From Emticicia sp040253585 (GTDB lineage: Bacteria > Bacteroidota > Bacteroidia > Cytophagales > Spirosomataceae), in NCBI RefSeq assembly GCF_040253585.1, contig NZ_JBELAU010000006.1, positions 186,001-250,000 of the forward strand: a stretch of 64,000 nt of DNA, given 5' to 3'. The position numbers were made by a program, and so were the translations under genes. The notes beneath the pieces were generated by a model. That model did no database searches, was not told the origin of the DNA, and saw nothing but the letters and a program-made list of their open reading frames with translations. This document shows, in pieces, positions 24,616-33,056 of the stretch. The stretch's first letter is position 1. The number at the start of each line of letters is the position of its first letter.

Positions 24616-25821
24616 ATGAAAACTGCTTCGCAGCATCATAATCTGAGTTTTGAGGATACGTCTGTAGCCTTTGCTCATCAATCAGATAGTAAACTTCGCA
24701 AAACCTACCTGATTTTTGCGATGATGAATCAAAATTGGCTCGTAAAGATAGGAACTTTTTTTATAAAATTAATACTAAAATTAGGTTTACCTGTAAAATT
24801 TCTTATCAAAAATACTTTATTTAGCCAATTTTGTGGGGGAGAAAGCATCGAAACTTGCCAAAAAACAATAGAAAATTTGGCGAAGTCGAAAGTAGGTACA
24901 ATACTTGATTATTCGGTAGAAGGTGAAGATAATGAAAAAGATTTTGATAAAACTACCGAAGAATTGGTAAAAACCATCAAAAAAGCAGCACAACAAACAA
25001 CAGATATACCATTTTCGGTATTTAAAGTATCAGGTATTGGCTCAGTTGACCTTCTTGAAAAAGTACAAGAACACGAAGAAGAACTAACGAGTGAAGACAA
25101 AGCAGCTTTTGAAAGAGTACATAGTCGAGTTGATAGACTATGTAAATTGGCTGCCGAACTGAACGTCAAGATTTTTTTGGATGCCGAAGAAACTTGGATA
25201 CAAGATGTGATTGATAATCTTTGCTACGAAATGATGAAAAAATATAACGTAGGTGGCAAAACGATTGTCTATAATACTTATCAATTATATCGTTGGGAAA
25301 GTCTTGAAAACCTAATGAAAGCATGTGATAAAGGTCGTGCAGAAGGCTATACTGTTGGAGGAAAACTCGTGCGTGGAGCATATATTGAAAAAGAACGCCG
25401 CCGTGCAGCTGAAATGGAATATAAAAGTCCGATTCATGTTACTAAAGAGGATACTGACATTGATTTCAACAAAGCAGTTCATTATGCCATCGACAATGTT
25501 GATGTTCTTTCGATATGTCTCGGTACTCACAATGAAGATAGTTGTCTGTTATGTGTGAAATTGATGGAGGATAATGGAATTGCTAAAAACGATGCCCGAA
25601 TTTGGTTTGCACAGCTTTTGGGTATGAGCGATAATATTTCTTACAATTTGGCAAATGCTGGCTATAATGTAGCAAAATATGTGCCTTATGGACCAGTTGA
25701 GGCCGTAATGCCCTACTTATTCCGTCGTGCTGAAGAAAACTCTTCGATTGCTGGACAAAGCAGCCGTGAGTTTTTATTAGTAAAAAAAGAACGTGAACGA
25801 AGAATGAGTAAAGCTTCTTAA
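24616..25821 (+). CDS. Proline dehydrogenase
   Basis: A 401-aa flavoenzyme from the ATG at 24616, oxidising proline to delta-1-pyrroline-5-carboxylate. The PRODH TIM barrel shows TILDYSVEGED, VFKVSGIGS, KIFLDAEETWIQ, VYNTYQLYR, GGKLVRGAYIEKER and, near the end, YVPYGPVEAVMPYLFRRAEENSS, which contains the FAD/substrate Arg pair (RRAxEN). No P5C dehydrogenase domain is fused, so that step is encoded elsewhere. The 35 codons before this ATG overlap a promoter box and are unlike the family. Confidence 0.93.
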   Translation: MKTASQHHNLSFEDTSVAFAHQSDSKLRKTYLIFAMMNQNWLVKIGTFFIKLILKLGLPVKFLIKNTLFSQFCGGESIETCQKTIENLAKSKVGTILDYSVEGEDNEKDFDKTTEELVKTIKKAAQQTTDIPFSVFKVSGIGSVDLLEKVQEHEEELTSEDKAAFERVHSRVDRLCKLAAELNVKIFLDAEETWIQDVIDNLCYEMMKKYNVGGKTIVYNTYQLYRWESLENLMKACDKGRAEGYTVGGKLVRGAYIEKERRRAAEMEYKSPIHVTKEDTDIDFNKAVHYAIDNVDVLSICLGTHNEDSCLLCVKLMEDNGIAKNDARIWFAQLLGMSDNISYNLANAGYNVAKYVPYGPVEAVMPYLFRRAEENSSIAGQSSREFLLVKKERERRMSKAS

Positions 25822-25839
25822 TCACTAAATTCAACAAAA

Positions 25840-25873
25840 TTGATAGAGTATTCGAGAGTTTAGTCTATTTTTG
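25840..25873 (+). promoter_or_regulatory. Promoter of the lspA operon
   Basis: TTG (25840-25842) and TATTTTTG (25866-25873) with a 23-base spacer, 45 bases before the lspA ATG. The spacer is at the upper end of the known range. Confidence 0.5.
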
Positions 25874-25917
25874 TTGTTTGATAAATAAAATTTGATTTAG
25901 TAAATAAAATTTCACGC

Positions 25918-26751
25918 ATGTCTGACATTGCTTTAAAAGGAAAATCTCCCTACAAGTATTTATTCTTGACGCTCATATTGATTCTGCTCGACCAAGCAAT
26001 CAAACTTTGGATGTATTATGATGTTTTACCGAATCACTACGGCGAGATTGACCTCATTCCTGATTTCTTTAAATTGCATTATGTAGAAAATAAAGGAATG
26101 GCATTTGGAATGGAACTTGGTGGCGAGTACGGAAAACTAATTCTGACAACTTTTCGCTTAGGAGCTATGGTTGGAATCTGCTGGTATTTAGTGCATTTGG
26201 CACAAAGAAATGCTCATTCAGGCTTACTTTGGTCAATAGCCGCAGTTTTGGGTGGAGCAATCGGAAATGTAATTGATAGTACTTTTTATGGCGTTTTCTT
26301 GAATAATGCACCTATTGGTGTTTCAACTCCGTGGTTTCATGGGCAAGTAATTGATATGTTTTACGCTTACGGTCTTGACGGACAGTATCCCGACTGGATT
26401 CCATTTATTGGTGGTGATTTCAATACAACGCCGATTTTCAATTTTGCCGATGCATGTATTTTCTGCGGTGTTGTTAGTATTTTGATTTTTCAACAAAGAT
26501 TTTTCGAGTTCGACCACGTACAAAAGTCTAACATAATTGAAGAGGAATCATTAAATGATGAAACAACAGGTAATGATGAAGTTTCGAGCGAGATTTTGGA
26601 AGAATCTTTAGAAGCAGAAGAAAAACTAAATGATGAAATAAACGAAGAAGTAACTGAAATTGTGGCCGAAGACCAGCAATTTAGACTAACCGAAGAACCA
26701 TCAAAAGATATCAGCGAAGATAATTCTGAATTAGAAACCAAAAATCAATAA
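25918..26751 (+). CDS. lspA: Lipoprotein signal peptidase LspA with acidic C-terminal tail
   Basis: A 277-aa inner-membrane aspartyl protease that cleaves prolipoprotein signal peptides after lipidation. Four membrane helices lie in residues 13-195. The catalytic Asp are D120 (GNVIDS) and D178 (FNFADAC); the conserved Asn is in YVENKGMAFG. Residues 201-277 form an extra tail dominated by Glu/Asp with Asn and Ser (EEEKLNDEINEEV and similar), absent from typical LspA of about 160-220 aa. A small membrane protein gene begins 4 bp after the stop. Confidence 0.93.
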   Translation: MSDIALKGKSPYKYLFLTLILILLDQAIKLWMYYDVLPNHYGEIDLIPDFFKLHYVENKGMAFGMELGGEYGKLILTTFRLGAMVGICWYLVHLAQRNAHSGLLWSIAAVLGGAIGNVIDSTFYGVFLNNAPIGVSTPWFHGQVIDMFYAYGLDGQYPDWIPFIGGDFNTTPIFNFADACIFCGVVSILIFQQRFFEFDHVQKSNIIEEESLNDETTGNDEVSSEILEESLEAEEKLNDEINEEVTEIVAEDQQFRLTEEPSKDISEDNSELETKNQ

Positions 26752-26755
26752 AAAC

Positions 26756-27016
26756 ATGACATTCTTATCGAATCAAAATTATAAGTGGATAATCATCGTA
26801 CTATTTTTGGGAGTAATTATTGCACCTGCCCAAATGCCATCACCTACTTTTAAATCTATTGCACTGGGTGTTTTAGGAGGTGGTTGTATAATTTTTGAGC
26901 TTCTTTCGCTCAGAAGTCTTAAAAGTAGTACTGAAAACTACCGAAGTGAATTCCGCCAAACAGTTTTACTTATTTTTCTTACTGTGATGTTATTGGTAGT
27001 AAATTTAGTGATTTAG
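26756..27016 (+). CDS. Small three-helix membrane protein
   Basis: An 86-aa protein starting 4 bp after lspA, so almost certainly cotranscribed. Three hydrophobic segments (about residues 10-25, 33-51 and 66-85). The ATG is the only sensible start. No family was recognised. Confidence 0.65.
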   Translation: MTFLSNQNYKWIIIVLFLGVIIAPAQMPSPTFKSIALGVLGGGCIIFELLSLRSLKSSTENYRSEFRQTVLLIFLTVMLLVVNLVI

Positions 27017-27142
27017 TCGTTGGCGAACCCACTAAATTGATCATGATATGCGTTAGAATGTTTAGAATTAGATTGAAGATATTTTAAATGCTAAACATTA
27101 TCATTAGAGCTATTACGTATTAAAATACTAATGTCAAATGCT

Positions 27143-27895
27143 ATGAAAAAACTTGCTATTATCATTTTTAGCTTATCCCAACCAATGGTTTTTGCTCAAA
27201 ATGGTATGATGCAAAACACCAAAGATGCACTAAATCTGGGTGGGCTGAGGGTCGGACAACACACATCGACAATGCTTTATGGCTTTGATACTCGCACAAC
27301 AGATGTCTTAGGAACATATTACCTCGAACAAGATTGGTCTTTGGCTACGGTCCGATTTTATTCAAGAACTATTTCTACTCCAAAAGGTACAGTTAAATTA
27401 GACTCTTTGACCGATGTACAGATAAAAGTCATTTTATTTGGTAATGAAGTGGAGTTTAATACGCCAGAAGGCATAAAAATCATTTCGGGTACGCTTATCA
27501 AAAGCTTTACTTTGCAAAAGCCAAATCAAATTCCCAAAAACTACGTAAGCACATTAGAATTTGTTGATAATTATGATAAAGTAAAACCGAGCTTCTTTGA
27601 AATATTGGTTGATGGCAAAGTAAAATTACTTGAATATACAAAAATAAATATTCAAAAACCTGACTACGTGGAGGCATTTAATACAGGAAGCAAAGATATA
27701 AAAATCACGAAAGAGAAAGAGTACTTCATTACGCAAGGCAATGAAGTACTTAAATTTAAACCTAATAAAAGGTCTGTTTTAGCACTAATGGCCGACAAAA
27801 GATTAGAAGTTGAGGCTTTTATTAAACAAAATAATCTATTTGTAAAAGACCGTGCTGATTTGTTACAAATATTTAATTTTTATAATGGAAAGTAG
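27143..27895 (+). CDS. Secreted protein, unknown function
   Basis: 250 aa from the ATG at 27143 (MKKLAIIIFSLSQPMVFAQ), which starts a clean signal peptide; an ATG four codons upstream is possible. The mature part is polar and beta-rich, with GTYYLEQDWSLATVRFYSR and EYFITQGNEVLKFKPNKRSVLALMAD. No domain was recognised. Probably periplasmic or outer-membrane associated. Confidence 0.65.
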   Translation: MKKLAIIIFSLSQPMVFAQNGMMQNTKDALNLGGLRVGQHTSTMLYGFDTRTTDVLGTYYLEQDWSLATVRFYSRTISTPKGTVKLDSLTDVQIKVILFGNEVEFNTPEGIKIISGTLIKSFTLQKPNQIPKNYVSTLEFVDNYDKVKPSFFEILVDGKVKLLEYTKINIQKPDYVEAFNTGSKDIKITKEKEYFITQGNEVLKFKPNKRSVLALMADKRLEVEAFIKQNNLFVKDRADLLQIFNFYNGK

Positions 27896-27916
27896 AATGA
27901 TATAAGTTAAAACCAA

Positions 27917-28687
27917 CTAAACAAATTTTTTCACCAAGTACTGCATAAGTAGATTAAGTAAAATATTGACTATGAAGCCAATCGCAAAAGCCATAGCAAT
28001 TGAAAAATGAGGCAAAAGTTGGGCTTGCAAATATAAAAAAGAAGCAAAACCAATAAAACCTGTGAGTATTCCTCGAAGTATAATAGAAGTGCCATAAGCT
28101 CCTTGTGTGTAATGCGTAAATGCTGCTAAAATAGCTGTTATAATAGGAAATGGCGTGAGAATTCCGCTCCAAGTAGGGCCCAATATTTTGGCCAAATAGG
28201 TAATTAAAGTTACAAAAACTGTAATAATAATCATTCGGAGATAGATATCATATTTAAGCTTCTGTCCCGAAGCTGACTGAGTCTCTAAGTGTGGAAAAAC
28301 CTTTATTCCCAACAAACTCAGAATAACTACAAGTAAAAACCATAGATCTAAATTCATCAAGTTTTCAAGTGTTTTAAGCAAAATGGTCGTTCCAATAAAG
28401 GCCAAATAAGCCAAGAATAAGCTTATATGCCATTTAGATTTGACTGCCGAGTATATATACGCAAAACAGAAAGCAAGTACACCTATTACACCAATCATAA
28501 TACCCTTAACGCTATCTACTGCAAAATTAACCCCCTGCTCAAATGTAAAAAATAACATAATTGGTCCAGCAATCCAAGGCATACTGGCAATTATACCTCC
28601 CACCAAATTCCCCCATTTTTTGCTGGCAATTGTTACCCCTCCAATCACTAAGGGCATCATTATTATTTTTATCAAAAGTGTATTCAT
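27917..28687 (-). CDS. Integral membrane protein, GlpM-like
   Basis: 256 aa from the ATG at 28687 (MNTLLIKIIMMPLVIGG); an upstream ATG would add 14 polar residues. About eight membrane helices. The motif KWGNLVGGIIASMPWIAGPIMLFFTFEQG and its partial echo GPTWSGILTPFPIITAILAAFTHYTQG suggest an internally duplicated small-transporter-like fold, similar to GlpM-type proteins. It lies 58 bp after a HAD hydrolase gene on the same strand. Function unknown. Confidence 0.6.
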   Translation of the reverse strand: MNTLLIKIIMMPLVIGGVTIASKKWGNLVGGIIASMPWIAGPIMLFFTFEQGVNFAVDSVKGIMIGVIGVLAFCFAYIYSAVKSKWHISLFLAYLAFIGTTILLKTLENLMNLDLWFLLVVILSLLGIKVFPHLETQSASGQKLKYDIYLRMIIITVFVTLITYLAKILGPTWSGILTPFPIITAILAAFTHYTQGAYGTSIILRGILTGFIGFASFLYLQAQLLPHFSIAMAFAIGFIVNILLNLLMQYLVKKFV

Positions 28688-28745
28688 GTTGTAATATTCC
28701 ACCAAAACTTGGCTTTTGTAAAAGTTCAATCAAAAAAGCATTATT

Positions 28746-29435
28746 TTACGGAATTAATATAGAAGTTAAATCGGCAGTAGTTACTAATATCAAATTGGGA
28801 TTTAATGCTTCTAACTCTTCTCGTTCGCCAAAACCACACAAAACCGCAACTGTTTGAGTTTTTGCATTTTTCCCAGCCATCATATCAACTGTTGTATCGC
28901 CAACCATTATGCAGTTTTCAACCTCCACTCCCATCTGTAAAGCAGCCCAAACGAGCGGGTCGGCAAATGGTTTTGTATGGGGACAAGTAAGAGCAGTGGC
29001 TACACATTTAAAATACTGAGTAATACCAGCATGAGCTAAAAAAGCTTTTACAGTCTGCTCATCGCCTGCACTCGCTACTGCTAATGGGTAATGTTTTGCT
29101 AATTCTGCAATCATTGGCTTGATGCCTTCGATGGTCTGGAAATTATGCGTATTTTTAAAAGGTTTCAAAAGCCATCTAATACTATTTATTACTTGATGAA
29201 TAAATTTATCCCAGCCCCATCTATCGGCATAATGCAAGATTATTTGAGCTGGATTTTCCATAGTCATCACAATACTTCGGGCAGCAGTTTGGGCTTTCTT
29301 ACTTGAAATCAAAAATTCAAATTTCAATAAAAACAGTTCAAAACTTTTCACCATTTCGTCGTCAGTATCTCGTAAGGTGCCATCAACATCGAATATTATT
29401 GCTTTTATTTGAGTTTTATCAAGAGTTGACTGCAT
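28746..29435 (-). CDS. HAD-superfamily phosphatase
   Basis: A 229-aa protein. HAD motif I is IIFDVDGTLRDTD, motif II lies in LAVASAGDEQ, a Lys in HTKPFADP serves motif III, and motif IV is MVGDTTVDMMAGKNA. The cap is all-helical and C1-type, as in phosphoglycolate phosphatase/beta-phosphoglucomutase relatives. The first Asp is the nucleophile. The substrate cannot be predicted. Probably cotranscribed with the membrane protein downstream. Confidence 0.85.
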   Translation of the reverse strand: MQSTLDKTQIKAIIFDVDGTLRDTDDEMVKSFELFLLKFEFLISSKKAQTAARSIVMTMENPAQIILHYADRWGWDKFIHQVINSIRWLLKPFKNTHNFQTIEGIKPMIAELAKHYPLAVASAGDEQTVKAFLAHAGITQYFKCVATALTCPHTKPFADPLVWAALQMGVEVENCIMVGDTTVDMMAGKNAKTQTVAVLCGFGEREELEALNPNLILVTTADLTSILIP

Positions 29436-29507
29436 GTATTTTTAATGTAAATTCATACAAAAGTACCTGTTTTAACTTAAAATTTATCTTATTTTTAATA
29501 CAAACAC

Positions 29508-29545
29508 AAAAGACTTGGAATAATATCTATCCCAAGTCCTCAAAT
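29508..29545 (-). terminator. Terminator of the beta-helix gene
   Basis: GACTTGG (29512-29518) and CCAAGTC (29532-29538) form a 7-bp stem, with TCTTTTG on the minus-strand 3' side, about 25 bases past the stop at 29564. Confidence 0.6.
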
Positions 29546-29563
29546 CTTTTATATTCAATTATT

Positions 29564-30472
29564 TTATTGCTTAGCTATAACTTGCATGGGTTGATTTGCA
29601 GCATTTCCTGCAATGTTATTATTTCCGAAAGAAATAACTTTTCCAAGACCGTTTCCAATACCAAACATTGAATTATTAAAGATATCCGTGTTTGACAAAC
29701 GTACAACAGAAGCAGCTTCGCTCGCTATAACACCTACATAATTATTAGAAAGTGATGTACTCTCTACATTTATCACGCCTGCATTTTTTGCTCTTACCCC
29801 CGTATGATTGTTTGAAATGTTAGAATTTAAAATGGTCATATAACTTATAGCGGTTGGAGATGATATGCCAGCTACAACATCCACTCCAATATCTACTCCG
29901 CTAATTTTAACGTTTTTTAAAGTTGCTTTTATAGTATCGGCAGTATTGGCAATATAAATACCAGTTGCAGAAACTGCAGGTCCAACAATACTTGTATTTT
30001 CAACAGATAAAATACCTGCACCTGTTTTACTAACATCTATTCCTCGGGTAGTAAAACCACTAATACTACAATTTTCTACATGTAGCTGCCCTCCAGCTAA
30101 AAATCTTATTCCATTAGTTCCTGTTGTAGAGCCATTAATTGATATACTACGAATAACGACTATATCATTCACTCCTGCGTTGATTATAACTCCAGAAACA
30201 CCCGCACTGAGAATTCCAGCGAGTGTACCATCTCCGTTGATAGTGATTGCTTTTGTAATCGTAACAGCACCGTAACCACCTGGGTCTAAAACCGATATTT
30301 CTCCGCCCGCAGCAGTTTTTGAAATAGCACCAGCAAAGGTTTTGCAAGGAGCAGTTCTGCTACAAGGATTAACATCATCACCTACACCTGAAACCCAAGT
30401 ACGGGTAGCTTGACCTAATACCACATTTTGGAAGGATATAAATAGTAAACAATAAATAAATATTTTTCTCAT
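29564..30472 (-). CDS. Secreted right-handed beta-helix protein
   Basis: A 302-aa protein with a signal peptide ending VVLGQA. It opens with the distinctive RTWVSGVGDDVNPCSRTAPCKTF block, followed by a pectate-lyase-like parallel beta-helix of about ten turns with repeating polar-hydrophobic coils (IRFLAGGQLHVENCSISGF and similar). This N-terminal block is known from proteins of unrelated phyla, notably Alphaproteobacteria. No catalytic residues of a polysaccharide lyase were recognised and no T9SS domain is present. It follows the DUF1566-like gene by 22 bp on the same strand. Confidence 0.8.
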   Translation of the reverse strand: MRKIFIYCLLFISFQNVVLGQATRTWVSGVGDDVNPCSRTAPCKTFAGAISKTAAGGEISVLDPGGYGAVTITKAITINGDGTLAGILSAGVSGVIINAGVNDIVVIRSISINGSTTGTNGIRFLAGGQLHVENCSISGFTTRGIDVSKTGAGILSVENTSIVGPAVSATGIYIANTADTIKATLKNVKISGVDIGVDVVAGISSPTAISYMTILNSNISNNHTGVRAKNAGVINVESTSLSNNYVGVIASEAASVVRLSNTDIFNNSMFGIGNGLGKVISFGNNNIAGNAANQPMQVIAKQ

Positions 30473-30494
30473 GATTAGATTAGTATAAGGTTTG

Positions 30495-31259
30495 TTAAAA
30501 TCGACGAACTGCTCTGACTCTTGCGGAGGTGCTTTTGGTTTGCAATGAAGATACTCCTGAACTTAGTATAACCTGATAAGCATTAAGCGATGTACTTTCG
30601 GGATTTGATACACTTTCTTCAGTCGAACTCCAATAGTTAGCTCCAGCAGTAATAGCAGGAATAACTGCTATTTGTTGAAACATTTTAGTCATTTCGTCCT
30701 TCGATGGCAAATACCAATCACCAAAACCACCACTATTATTTTGGGTAGCTATACTCGCAGCATAAATACCAGCACCTTGCTCAGTATTTATACGTTCGGT
30801 ATTATAAAATCCACTATAAATACCACTTCGAATAGCTAAAGTATTCTTATAGTTTCCATTATACCAAGTAGCAGAACTTTGGTCTGAAAGTGCAGCTACC
30901 AAACCATGCTGCCCCGAGTCATCTACATAAAAAACCACTCCCCCAAACTTACTTTGTCCAATAGTTACTGGTGAAAAAGAGGTCACAAACATTGGAGTCC
31001 ATGATGAACCATTATAACTATACGGGCCAGCACCTAAAGTACAATCAAGGCAATAAACGATAACGCCTACAACAAGTCCAGTCATGTTATTTCGTTGAAC
31101 TTCGCTCATCCGAGGGGGCAAAAAGCCTTTAGTAGTACTTTGTGCATTGAGAATGCTTGAGCTATTACTGGGGTCAATTAATACGCTTTGGGCGTTTATA
31201 TGTCCAAAAACGCCCAATAAGTAGACTAAGAATAACCATGTAAGGTGTTTTCTTTTCAT
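30495..31259 (-). CDS. Secreted DUF1566-like protein with tail-fibre-type N-terminus
   Basis: 254 aa from the ATG at 31259 (MKRKHLTWLFLVYLLGVFGHINAQ), a clean signal peptide. The segment SSSILNAQSTTKGFLPPRMSEVQRNNM is the pattern of tail-fibre-like N-terminal modules common in Bacteroidota surface proteins. The rest resembles Lcl C-terminal/DUF1566 domains: GGVVFYVDDSGQHGLVAAL, FGDWYLPSKDEM, NYWSSTEE, RVRAVRRF. Likely a surface protein; ligand unknown. It is upstream of the beta-helix gene in the same transcription unit. Confidence 0.75.
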   Translation of the reverse strand: MKRKHLTWLFLVYLLGVFGHINAQSVLIDPSNSSSILNAQSTTKGFLPPRMSEVQRNNMTGLVVGVIVYCLDCTLGAGPYSYNGSSWTPMFVTSFSPVTIGQSKFGGVVFYVDDSGQHGLVAALSDQSSATWYNGNYKNTLAIRSGIYSGFYNTERINTEQGAGIYAASIATQNNSGGFGDWYLPSKDEMTKMFQQIAVIPAITAGANYWSSTEESVSNPESTSLNAYQVILSSGVSSLQTKSTSARVRAVRRF

Positions 31260-31417
31260 TTGTTTATTGTGTTTGTTAAGGTTGAAAAATAGCATTACAT
31301 TTTAGATACTGAATCTTATTGAATTTGAGTAAGACACAGTTAGAACTTTTCAATAAAAGACATGAAATATCTTTAAATACAGCAAAAATTAAGAAGACAG
31401 CAAAGAAAATGAAGAAA

Positions 31418-31454
31418 ATGATTCGCCCTCAATTATTGGTAGAGAGCGAATCAT
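31418..31454 (-). terminator. Hairpin downstream of the M24 peptidase gene
   Basis: ATGATTCGC (31418-31426) and GCGAATCAT (31446-31454) make a perfect 9-bp stem about 60 bases past the M24 peptidase stop, with TTTTCTTC following on the minus strand. The rest of 31260-31515 shows nothing recognisable. Confidence 0.55.
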
Positions 31455-31515
31455 AAAGCAATTTATTGAATATGATTTGATAATTAGTATTTCTGTGGAT
31501 ATAATATTTTTGATA

Positions 31516-32868
31516 CTATTTCACTCCACTCAAAACTCTTGGAATCGAAATAATTTCAGTTTGACGGCCATCAATATATCTGAATCCTTTTTCATCAAAA
31601 AAACCATCTTCTTCGAGCATGATTCTGATAGTTTTTTTCCACTCAGTTAATTCTACAGAAGCATTAAGTTCGATTGAATAAGCAGTATTAGTATTTAACG
31701 GATAATCTCCGCTTCCAATAGTTTTTCCTTGATTATCCCACATGCCAATCGTCGGGCCAGCTGCATGTCCGTGATTACCAATTGGGTGTGTGTAAATTAC
31801 GCCTTTCAAACCTTGTTTTTTAGATTGTTCAAGAGCTTTTGCCAAAATATCATTACCACTCATACCTGCCTTAAAATTTTCGGTTAAGCAATCTTGCACT
31901 TGATTTCCTTGTTTGAAGGCCTTTTTCAAAAACTCAGGTACGTCGCTTTCTCCCGCACGAAGTACATAGGCATGTTGCTGTTGGTCAGTGTTCAGGCGTA
32001 AATAAGTAATTCCAAAATCACAGTGTAGTAAATCACCTGCCATGATTACTTGTTTTTGTGGACGCTTCGAGAATGTACGTAGATGGTCAAAATTTTCGGG
32101 GTCGTAGCGTTGAATATCAACGGTTGGGTGAAACCAAGTCTCAAGACCCAAATCAGTTACTCGCTGACGCATCCACCAAACTACATCATCCGTAGTCGTA
32201 ACTCCTGGCTGAATCACACGGTCAGAAAATGCTTCCTGAATAATTTCGTGCGAAATGCGGCAGATTTGTTGATAAATAGCCATTTCTCTCTCCGTCCGAG
32301 TTTCCAGCCAATTTACAGCCAAATTTGATGCAGATACAACTCTACTTTGAAACTCAGCAGGCAATTTATCCATAAATTCTTTCTGCTCGGTATAAGTCAG
32401 ACCATCGGCATGGGCGTAGTATTTCGAGAAATTTAGTCCAATTTTCTTCGGATTTTTCTCTTTAATAGTTTTCATTAAAGCATCCCATTGGTCAGGATTG
32501 GTATTTAAATCCCATTCCCCTTTTAGCAAATTACCTACATCATATCGAGCAATGGCATAACGTTCGACACCTTCTTTCTCACCCTTATCAAAAAACACCA
32601 TAATTGTTCGACGGCGAGCCGAGAGCCAAACCGCAGGCAGCATTGTTTTCATTACAGGGTCTTCGTTATATTCTCTCGAAATTATGACCCACATATCAAT
32701 CCCTTCTTTTCGCATCAGTTTGGGCAGCAGATTGGTCATTTTGTCTTCGAGAAGCTCGTCAATGACAGTTGCACGCTCTCGTTCAGGAAGGATTTTGGGA
32801 AGATTATTTTGAGCAAAATCTGCAAAATAAGATAAAATGAAAACCAAAAACAAAACACTTTTTTTCAT
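31516..32868 (-). CDS. Secreted M24 (Xaa-Pro aminopeptidase-like) metallopeptidase
   Basis: 450 aa from the ATG at 32868 (MKKSVLFLVFILSYFADFAQ), a signal peptide; a promoter box at 32917-32924 rules out the in-frame start at 32934. The creatinase/aminopeptidase N-domain is followed by the pita-bread fold, with metal ligands visible: Asp in LHCDFGITYL, Asp in LNTDQQQ, His in HPIGNHGHAAGPTIG, Glu in SIELNASVEL and Glu in MLEEDGFF. Probably a periplasmic dimetal aminopeptidase releasing N-terminal residues before proline. Confidence 0.87.
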   Translation of the reverse strand: MKKSVLFLVFILSYFADFAQNNLPKILPERERATVIDELLEDKMTNLLPKLMRKEGIDMWVIISREYNEDPVMKTMLPAVWLSARRRTIMVFFDKGEKEGVERYAIARYDVGNLLKGEWDLNTNPDQWDALMKTIKEKNPKKIGLNFSKYYAHADGLTYTEQKEFMDKLPAEFQSRVVSASNLAVNWLETRTEREMAIYQQICRISHEIIQEAFSDRVIQPGVTTTDDVVWWMRQRVTDLGLETWFHPTVDIQRYDPENFDHLRTFSKRPQKQVIMAGDLLHCDFGITYLRLNTDQQQHAYVLRAGESDVPEFLKKAFKQGNQVQDCLTENFKAGMSGNDILAKALEQSKKQGLKGVIYTHPIGNHGHAAGPTIGMWDNQGKTIGSGDYPLNTNTAYSIELNASVELTEWKKTIRIMLEEDGFFDEKGFRYIDGRQTEIISIPRVLSGVK

Positions 32869-32916
32869 GATGAAGATAGATTGGGGAATTTTTTGAGTCA
32901 TTAAATTTCTTAATCT

Positions 32917-32924
32917 CAAAGATA
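32917..32924 (-). promoter_or_regulatory. -7 promoter box of the M24 peptidase gene
   Basis: TATCTTTG on the minus strand, 49 bases before the ATG at 32868. It lies downstream of the alternative start at 32934, so it decides the start. No TTG box at proper spacing. Confidence 0.5.
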
Positions 32925-33056
32925 TACTCAACAACTCATAAAACAGCTAATTCACCAAAATATTCAAAGATTTTTCTACGATTCAGTATATTTACTCCCA
33001 GATTTAGTGTTGCTTTAAGCTCTCTTCTATTTTAATACATTATAAGGTTCTAATTT

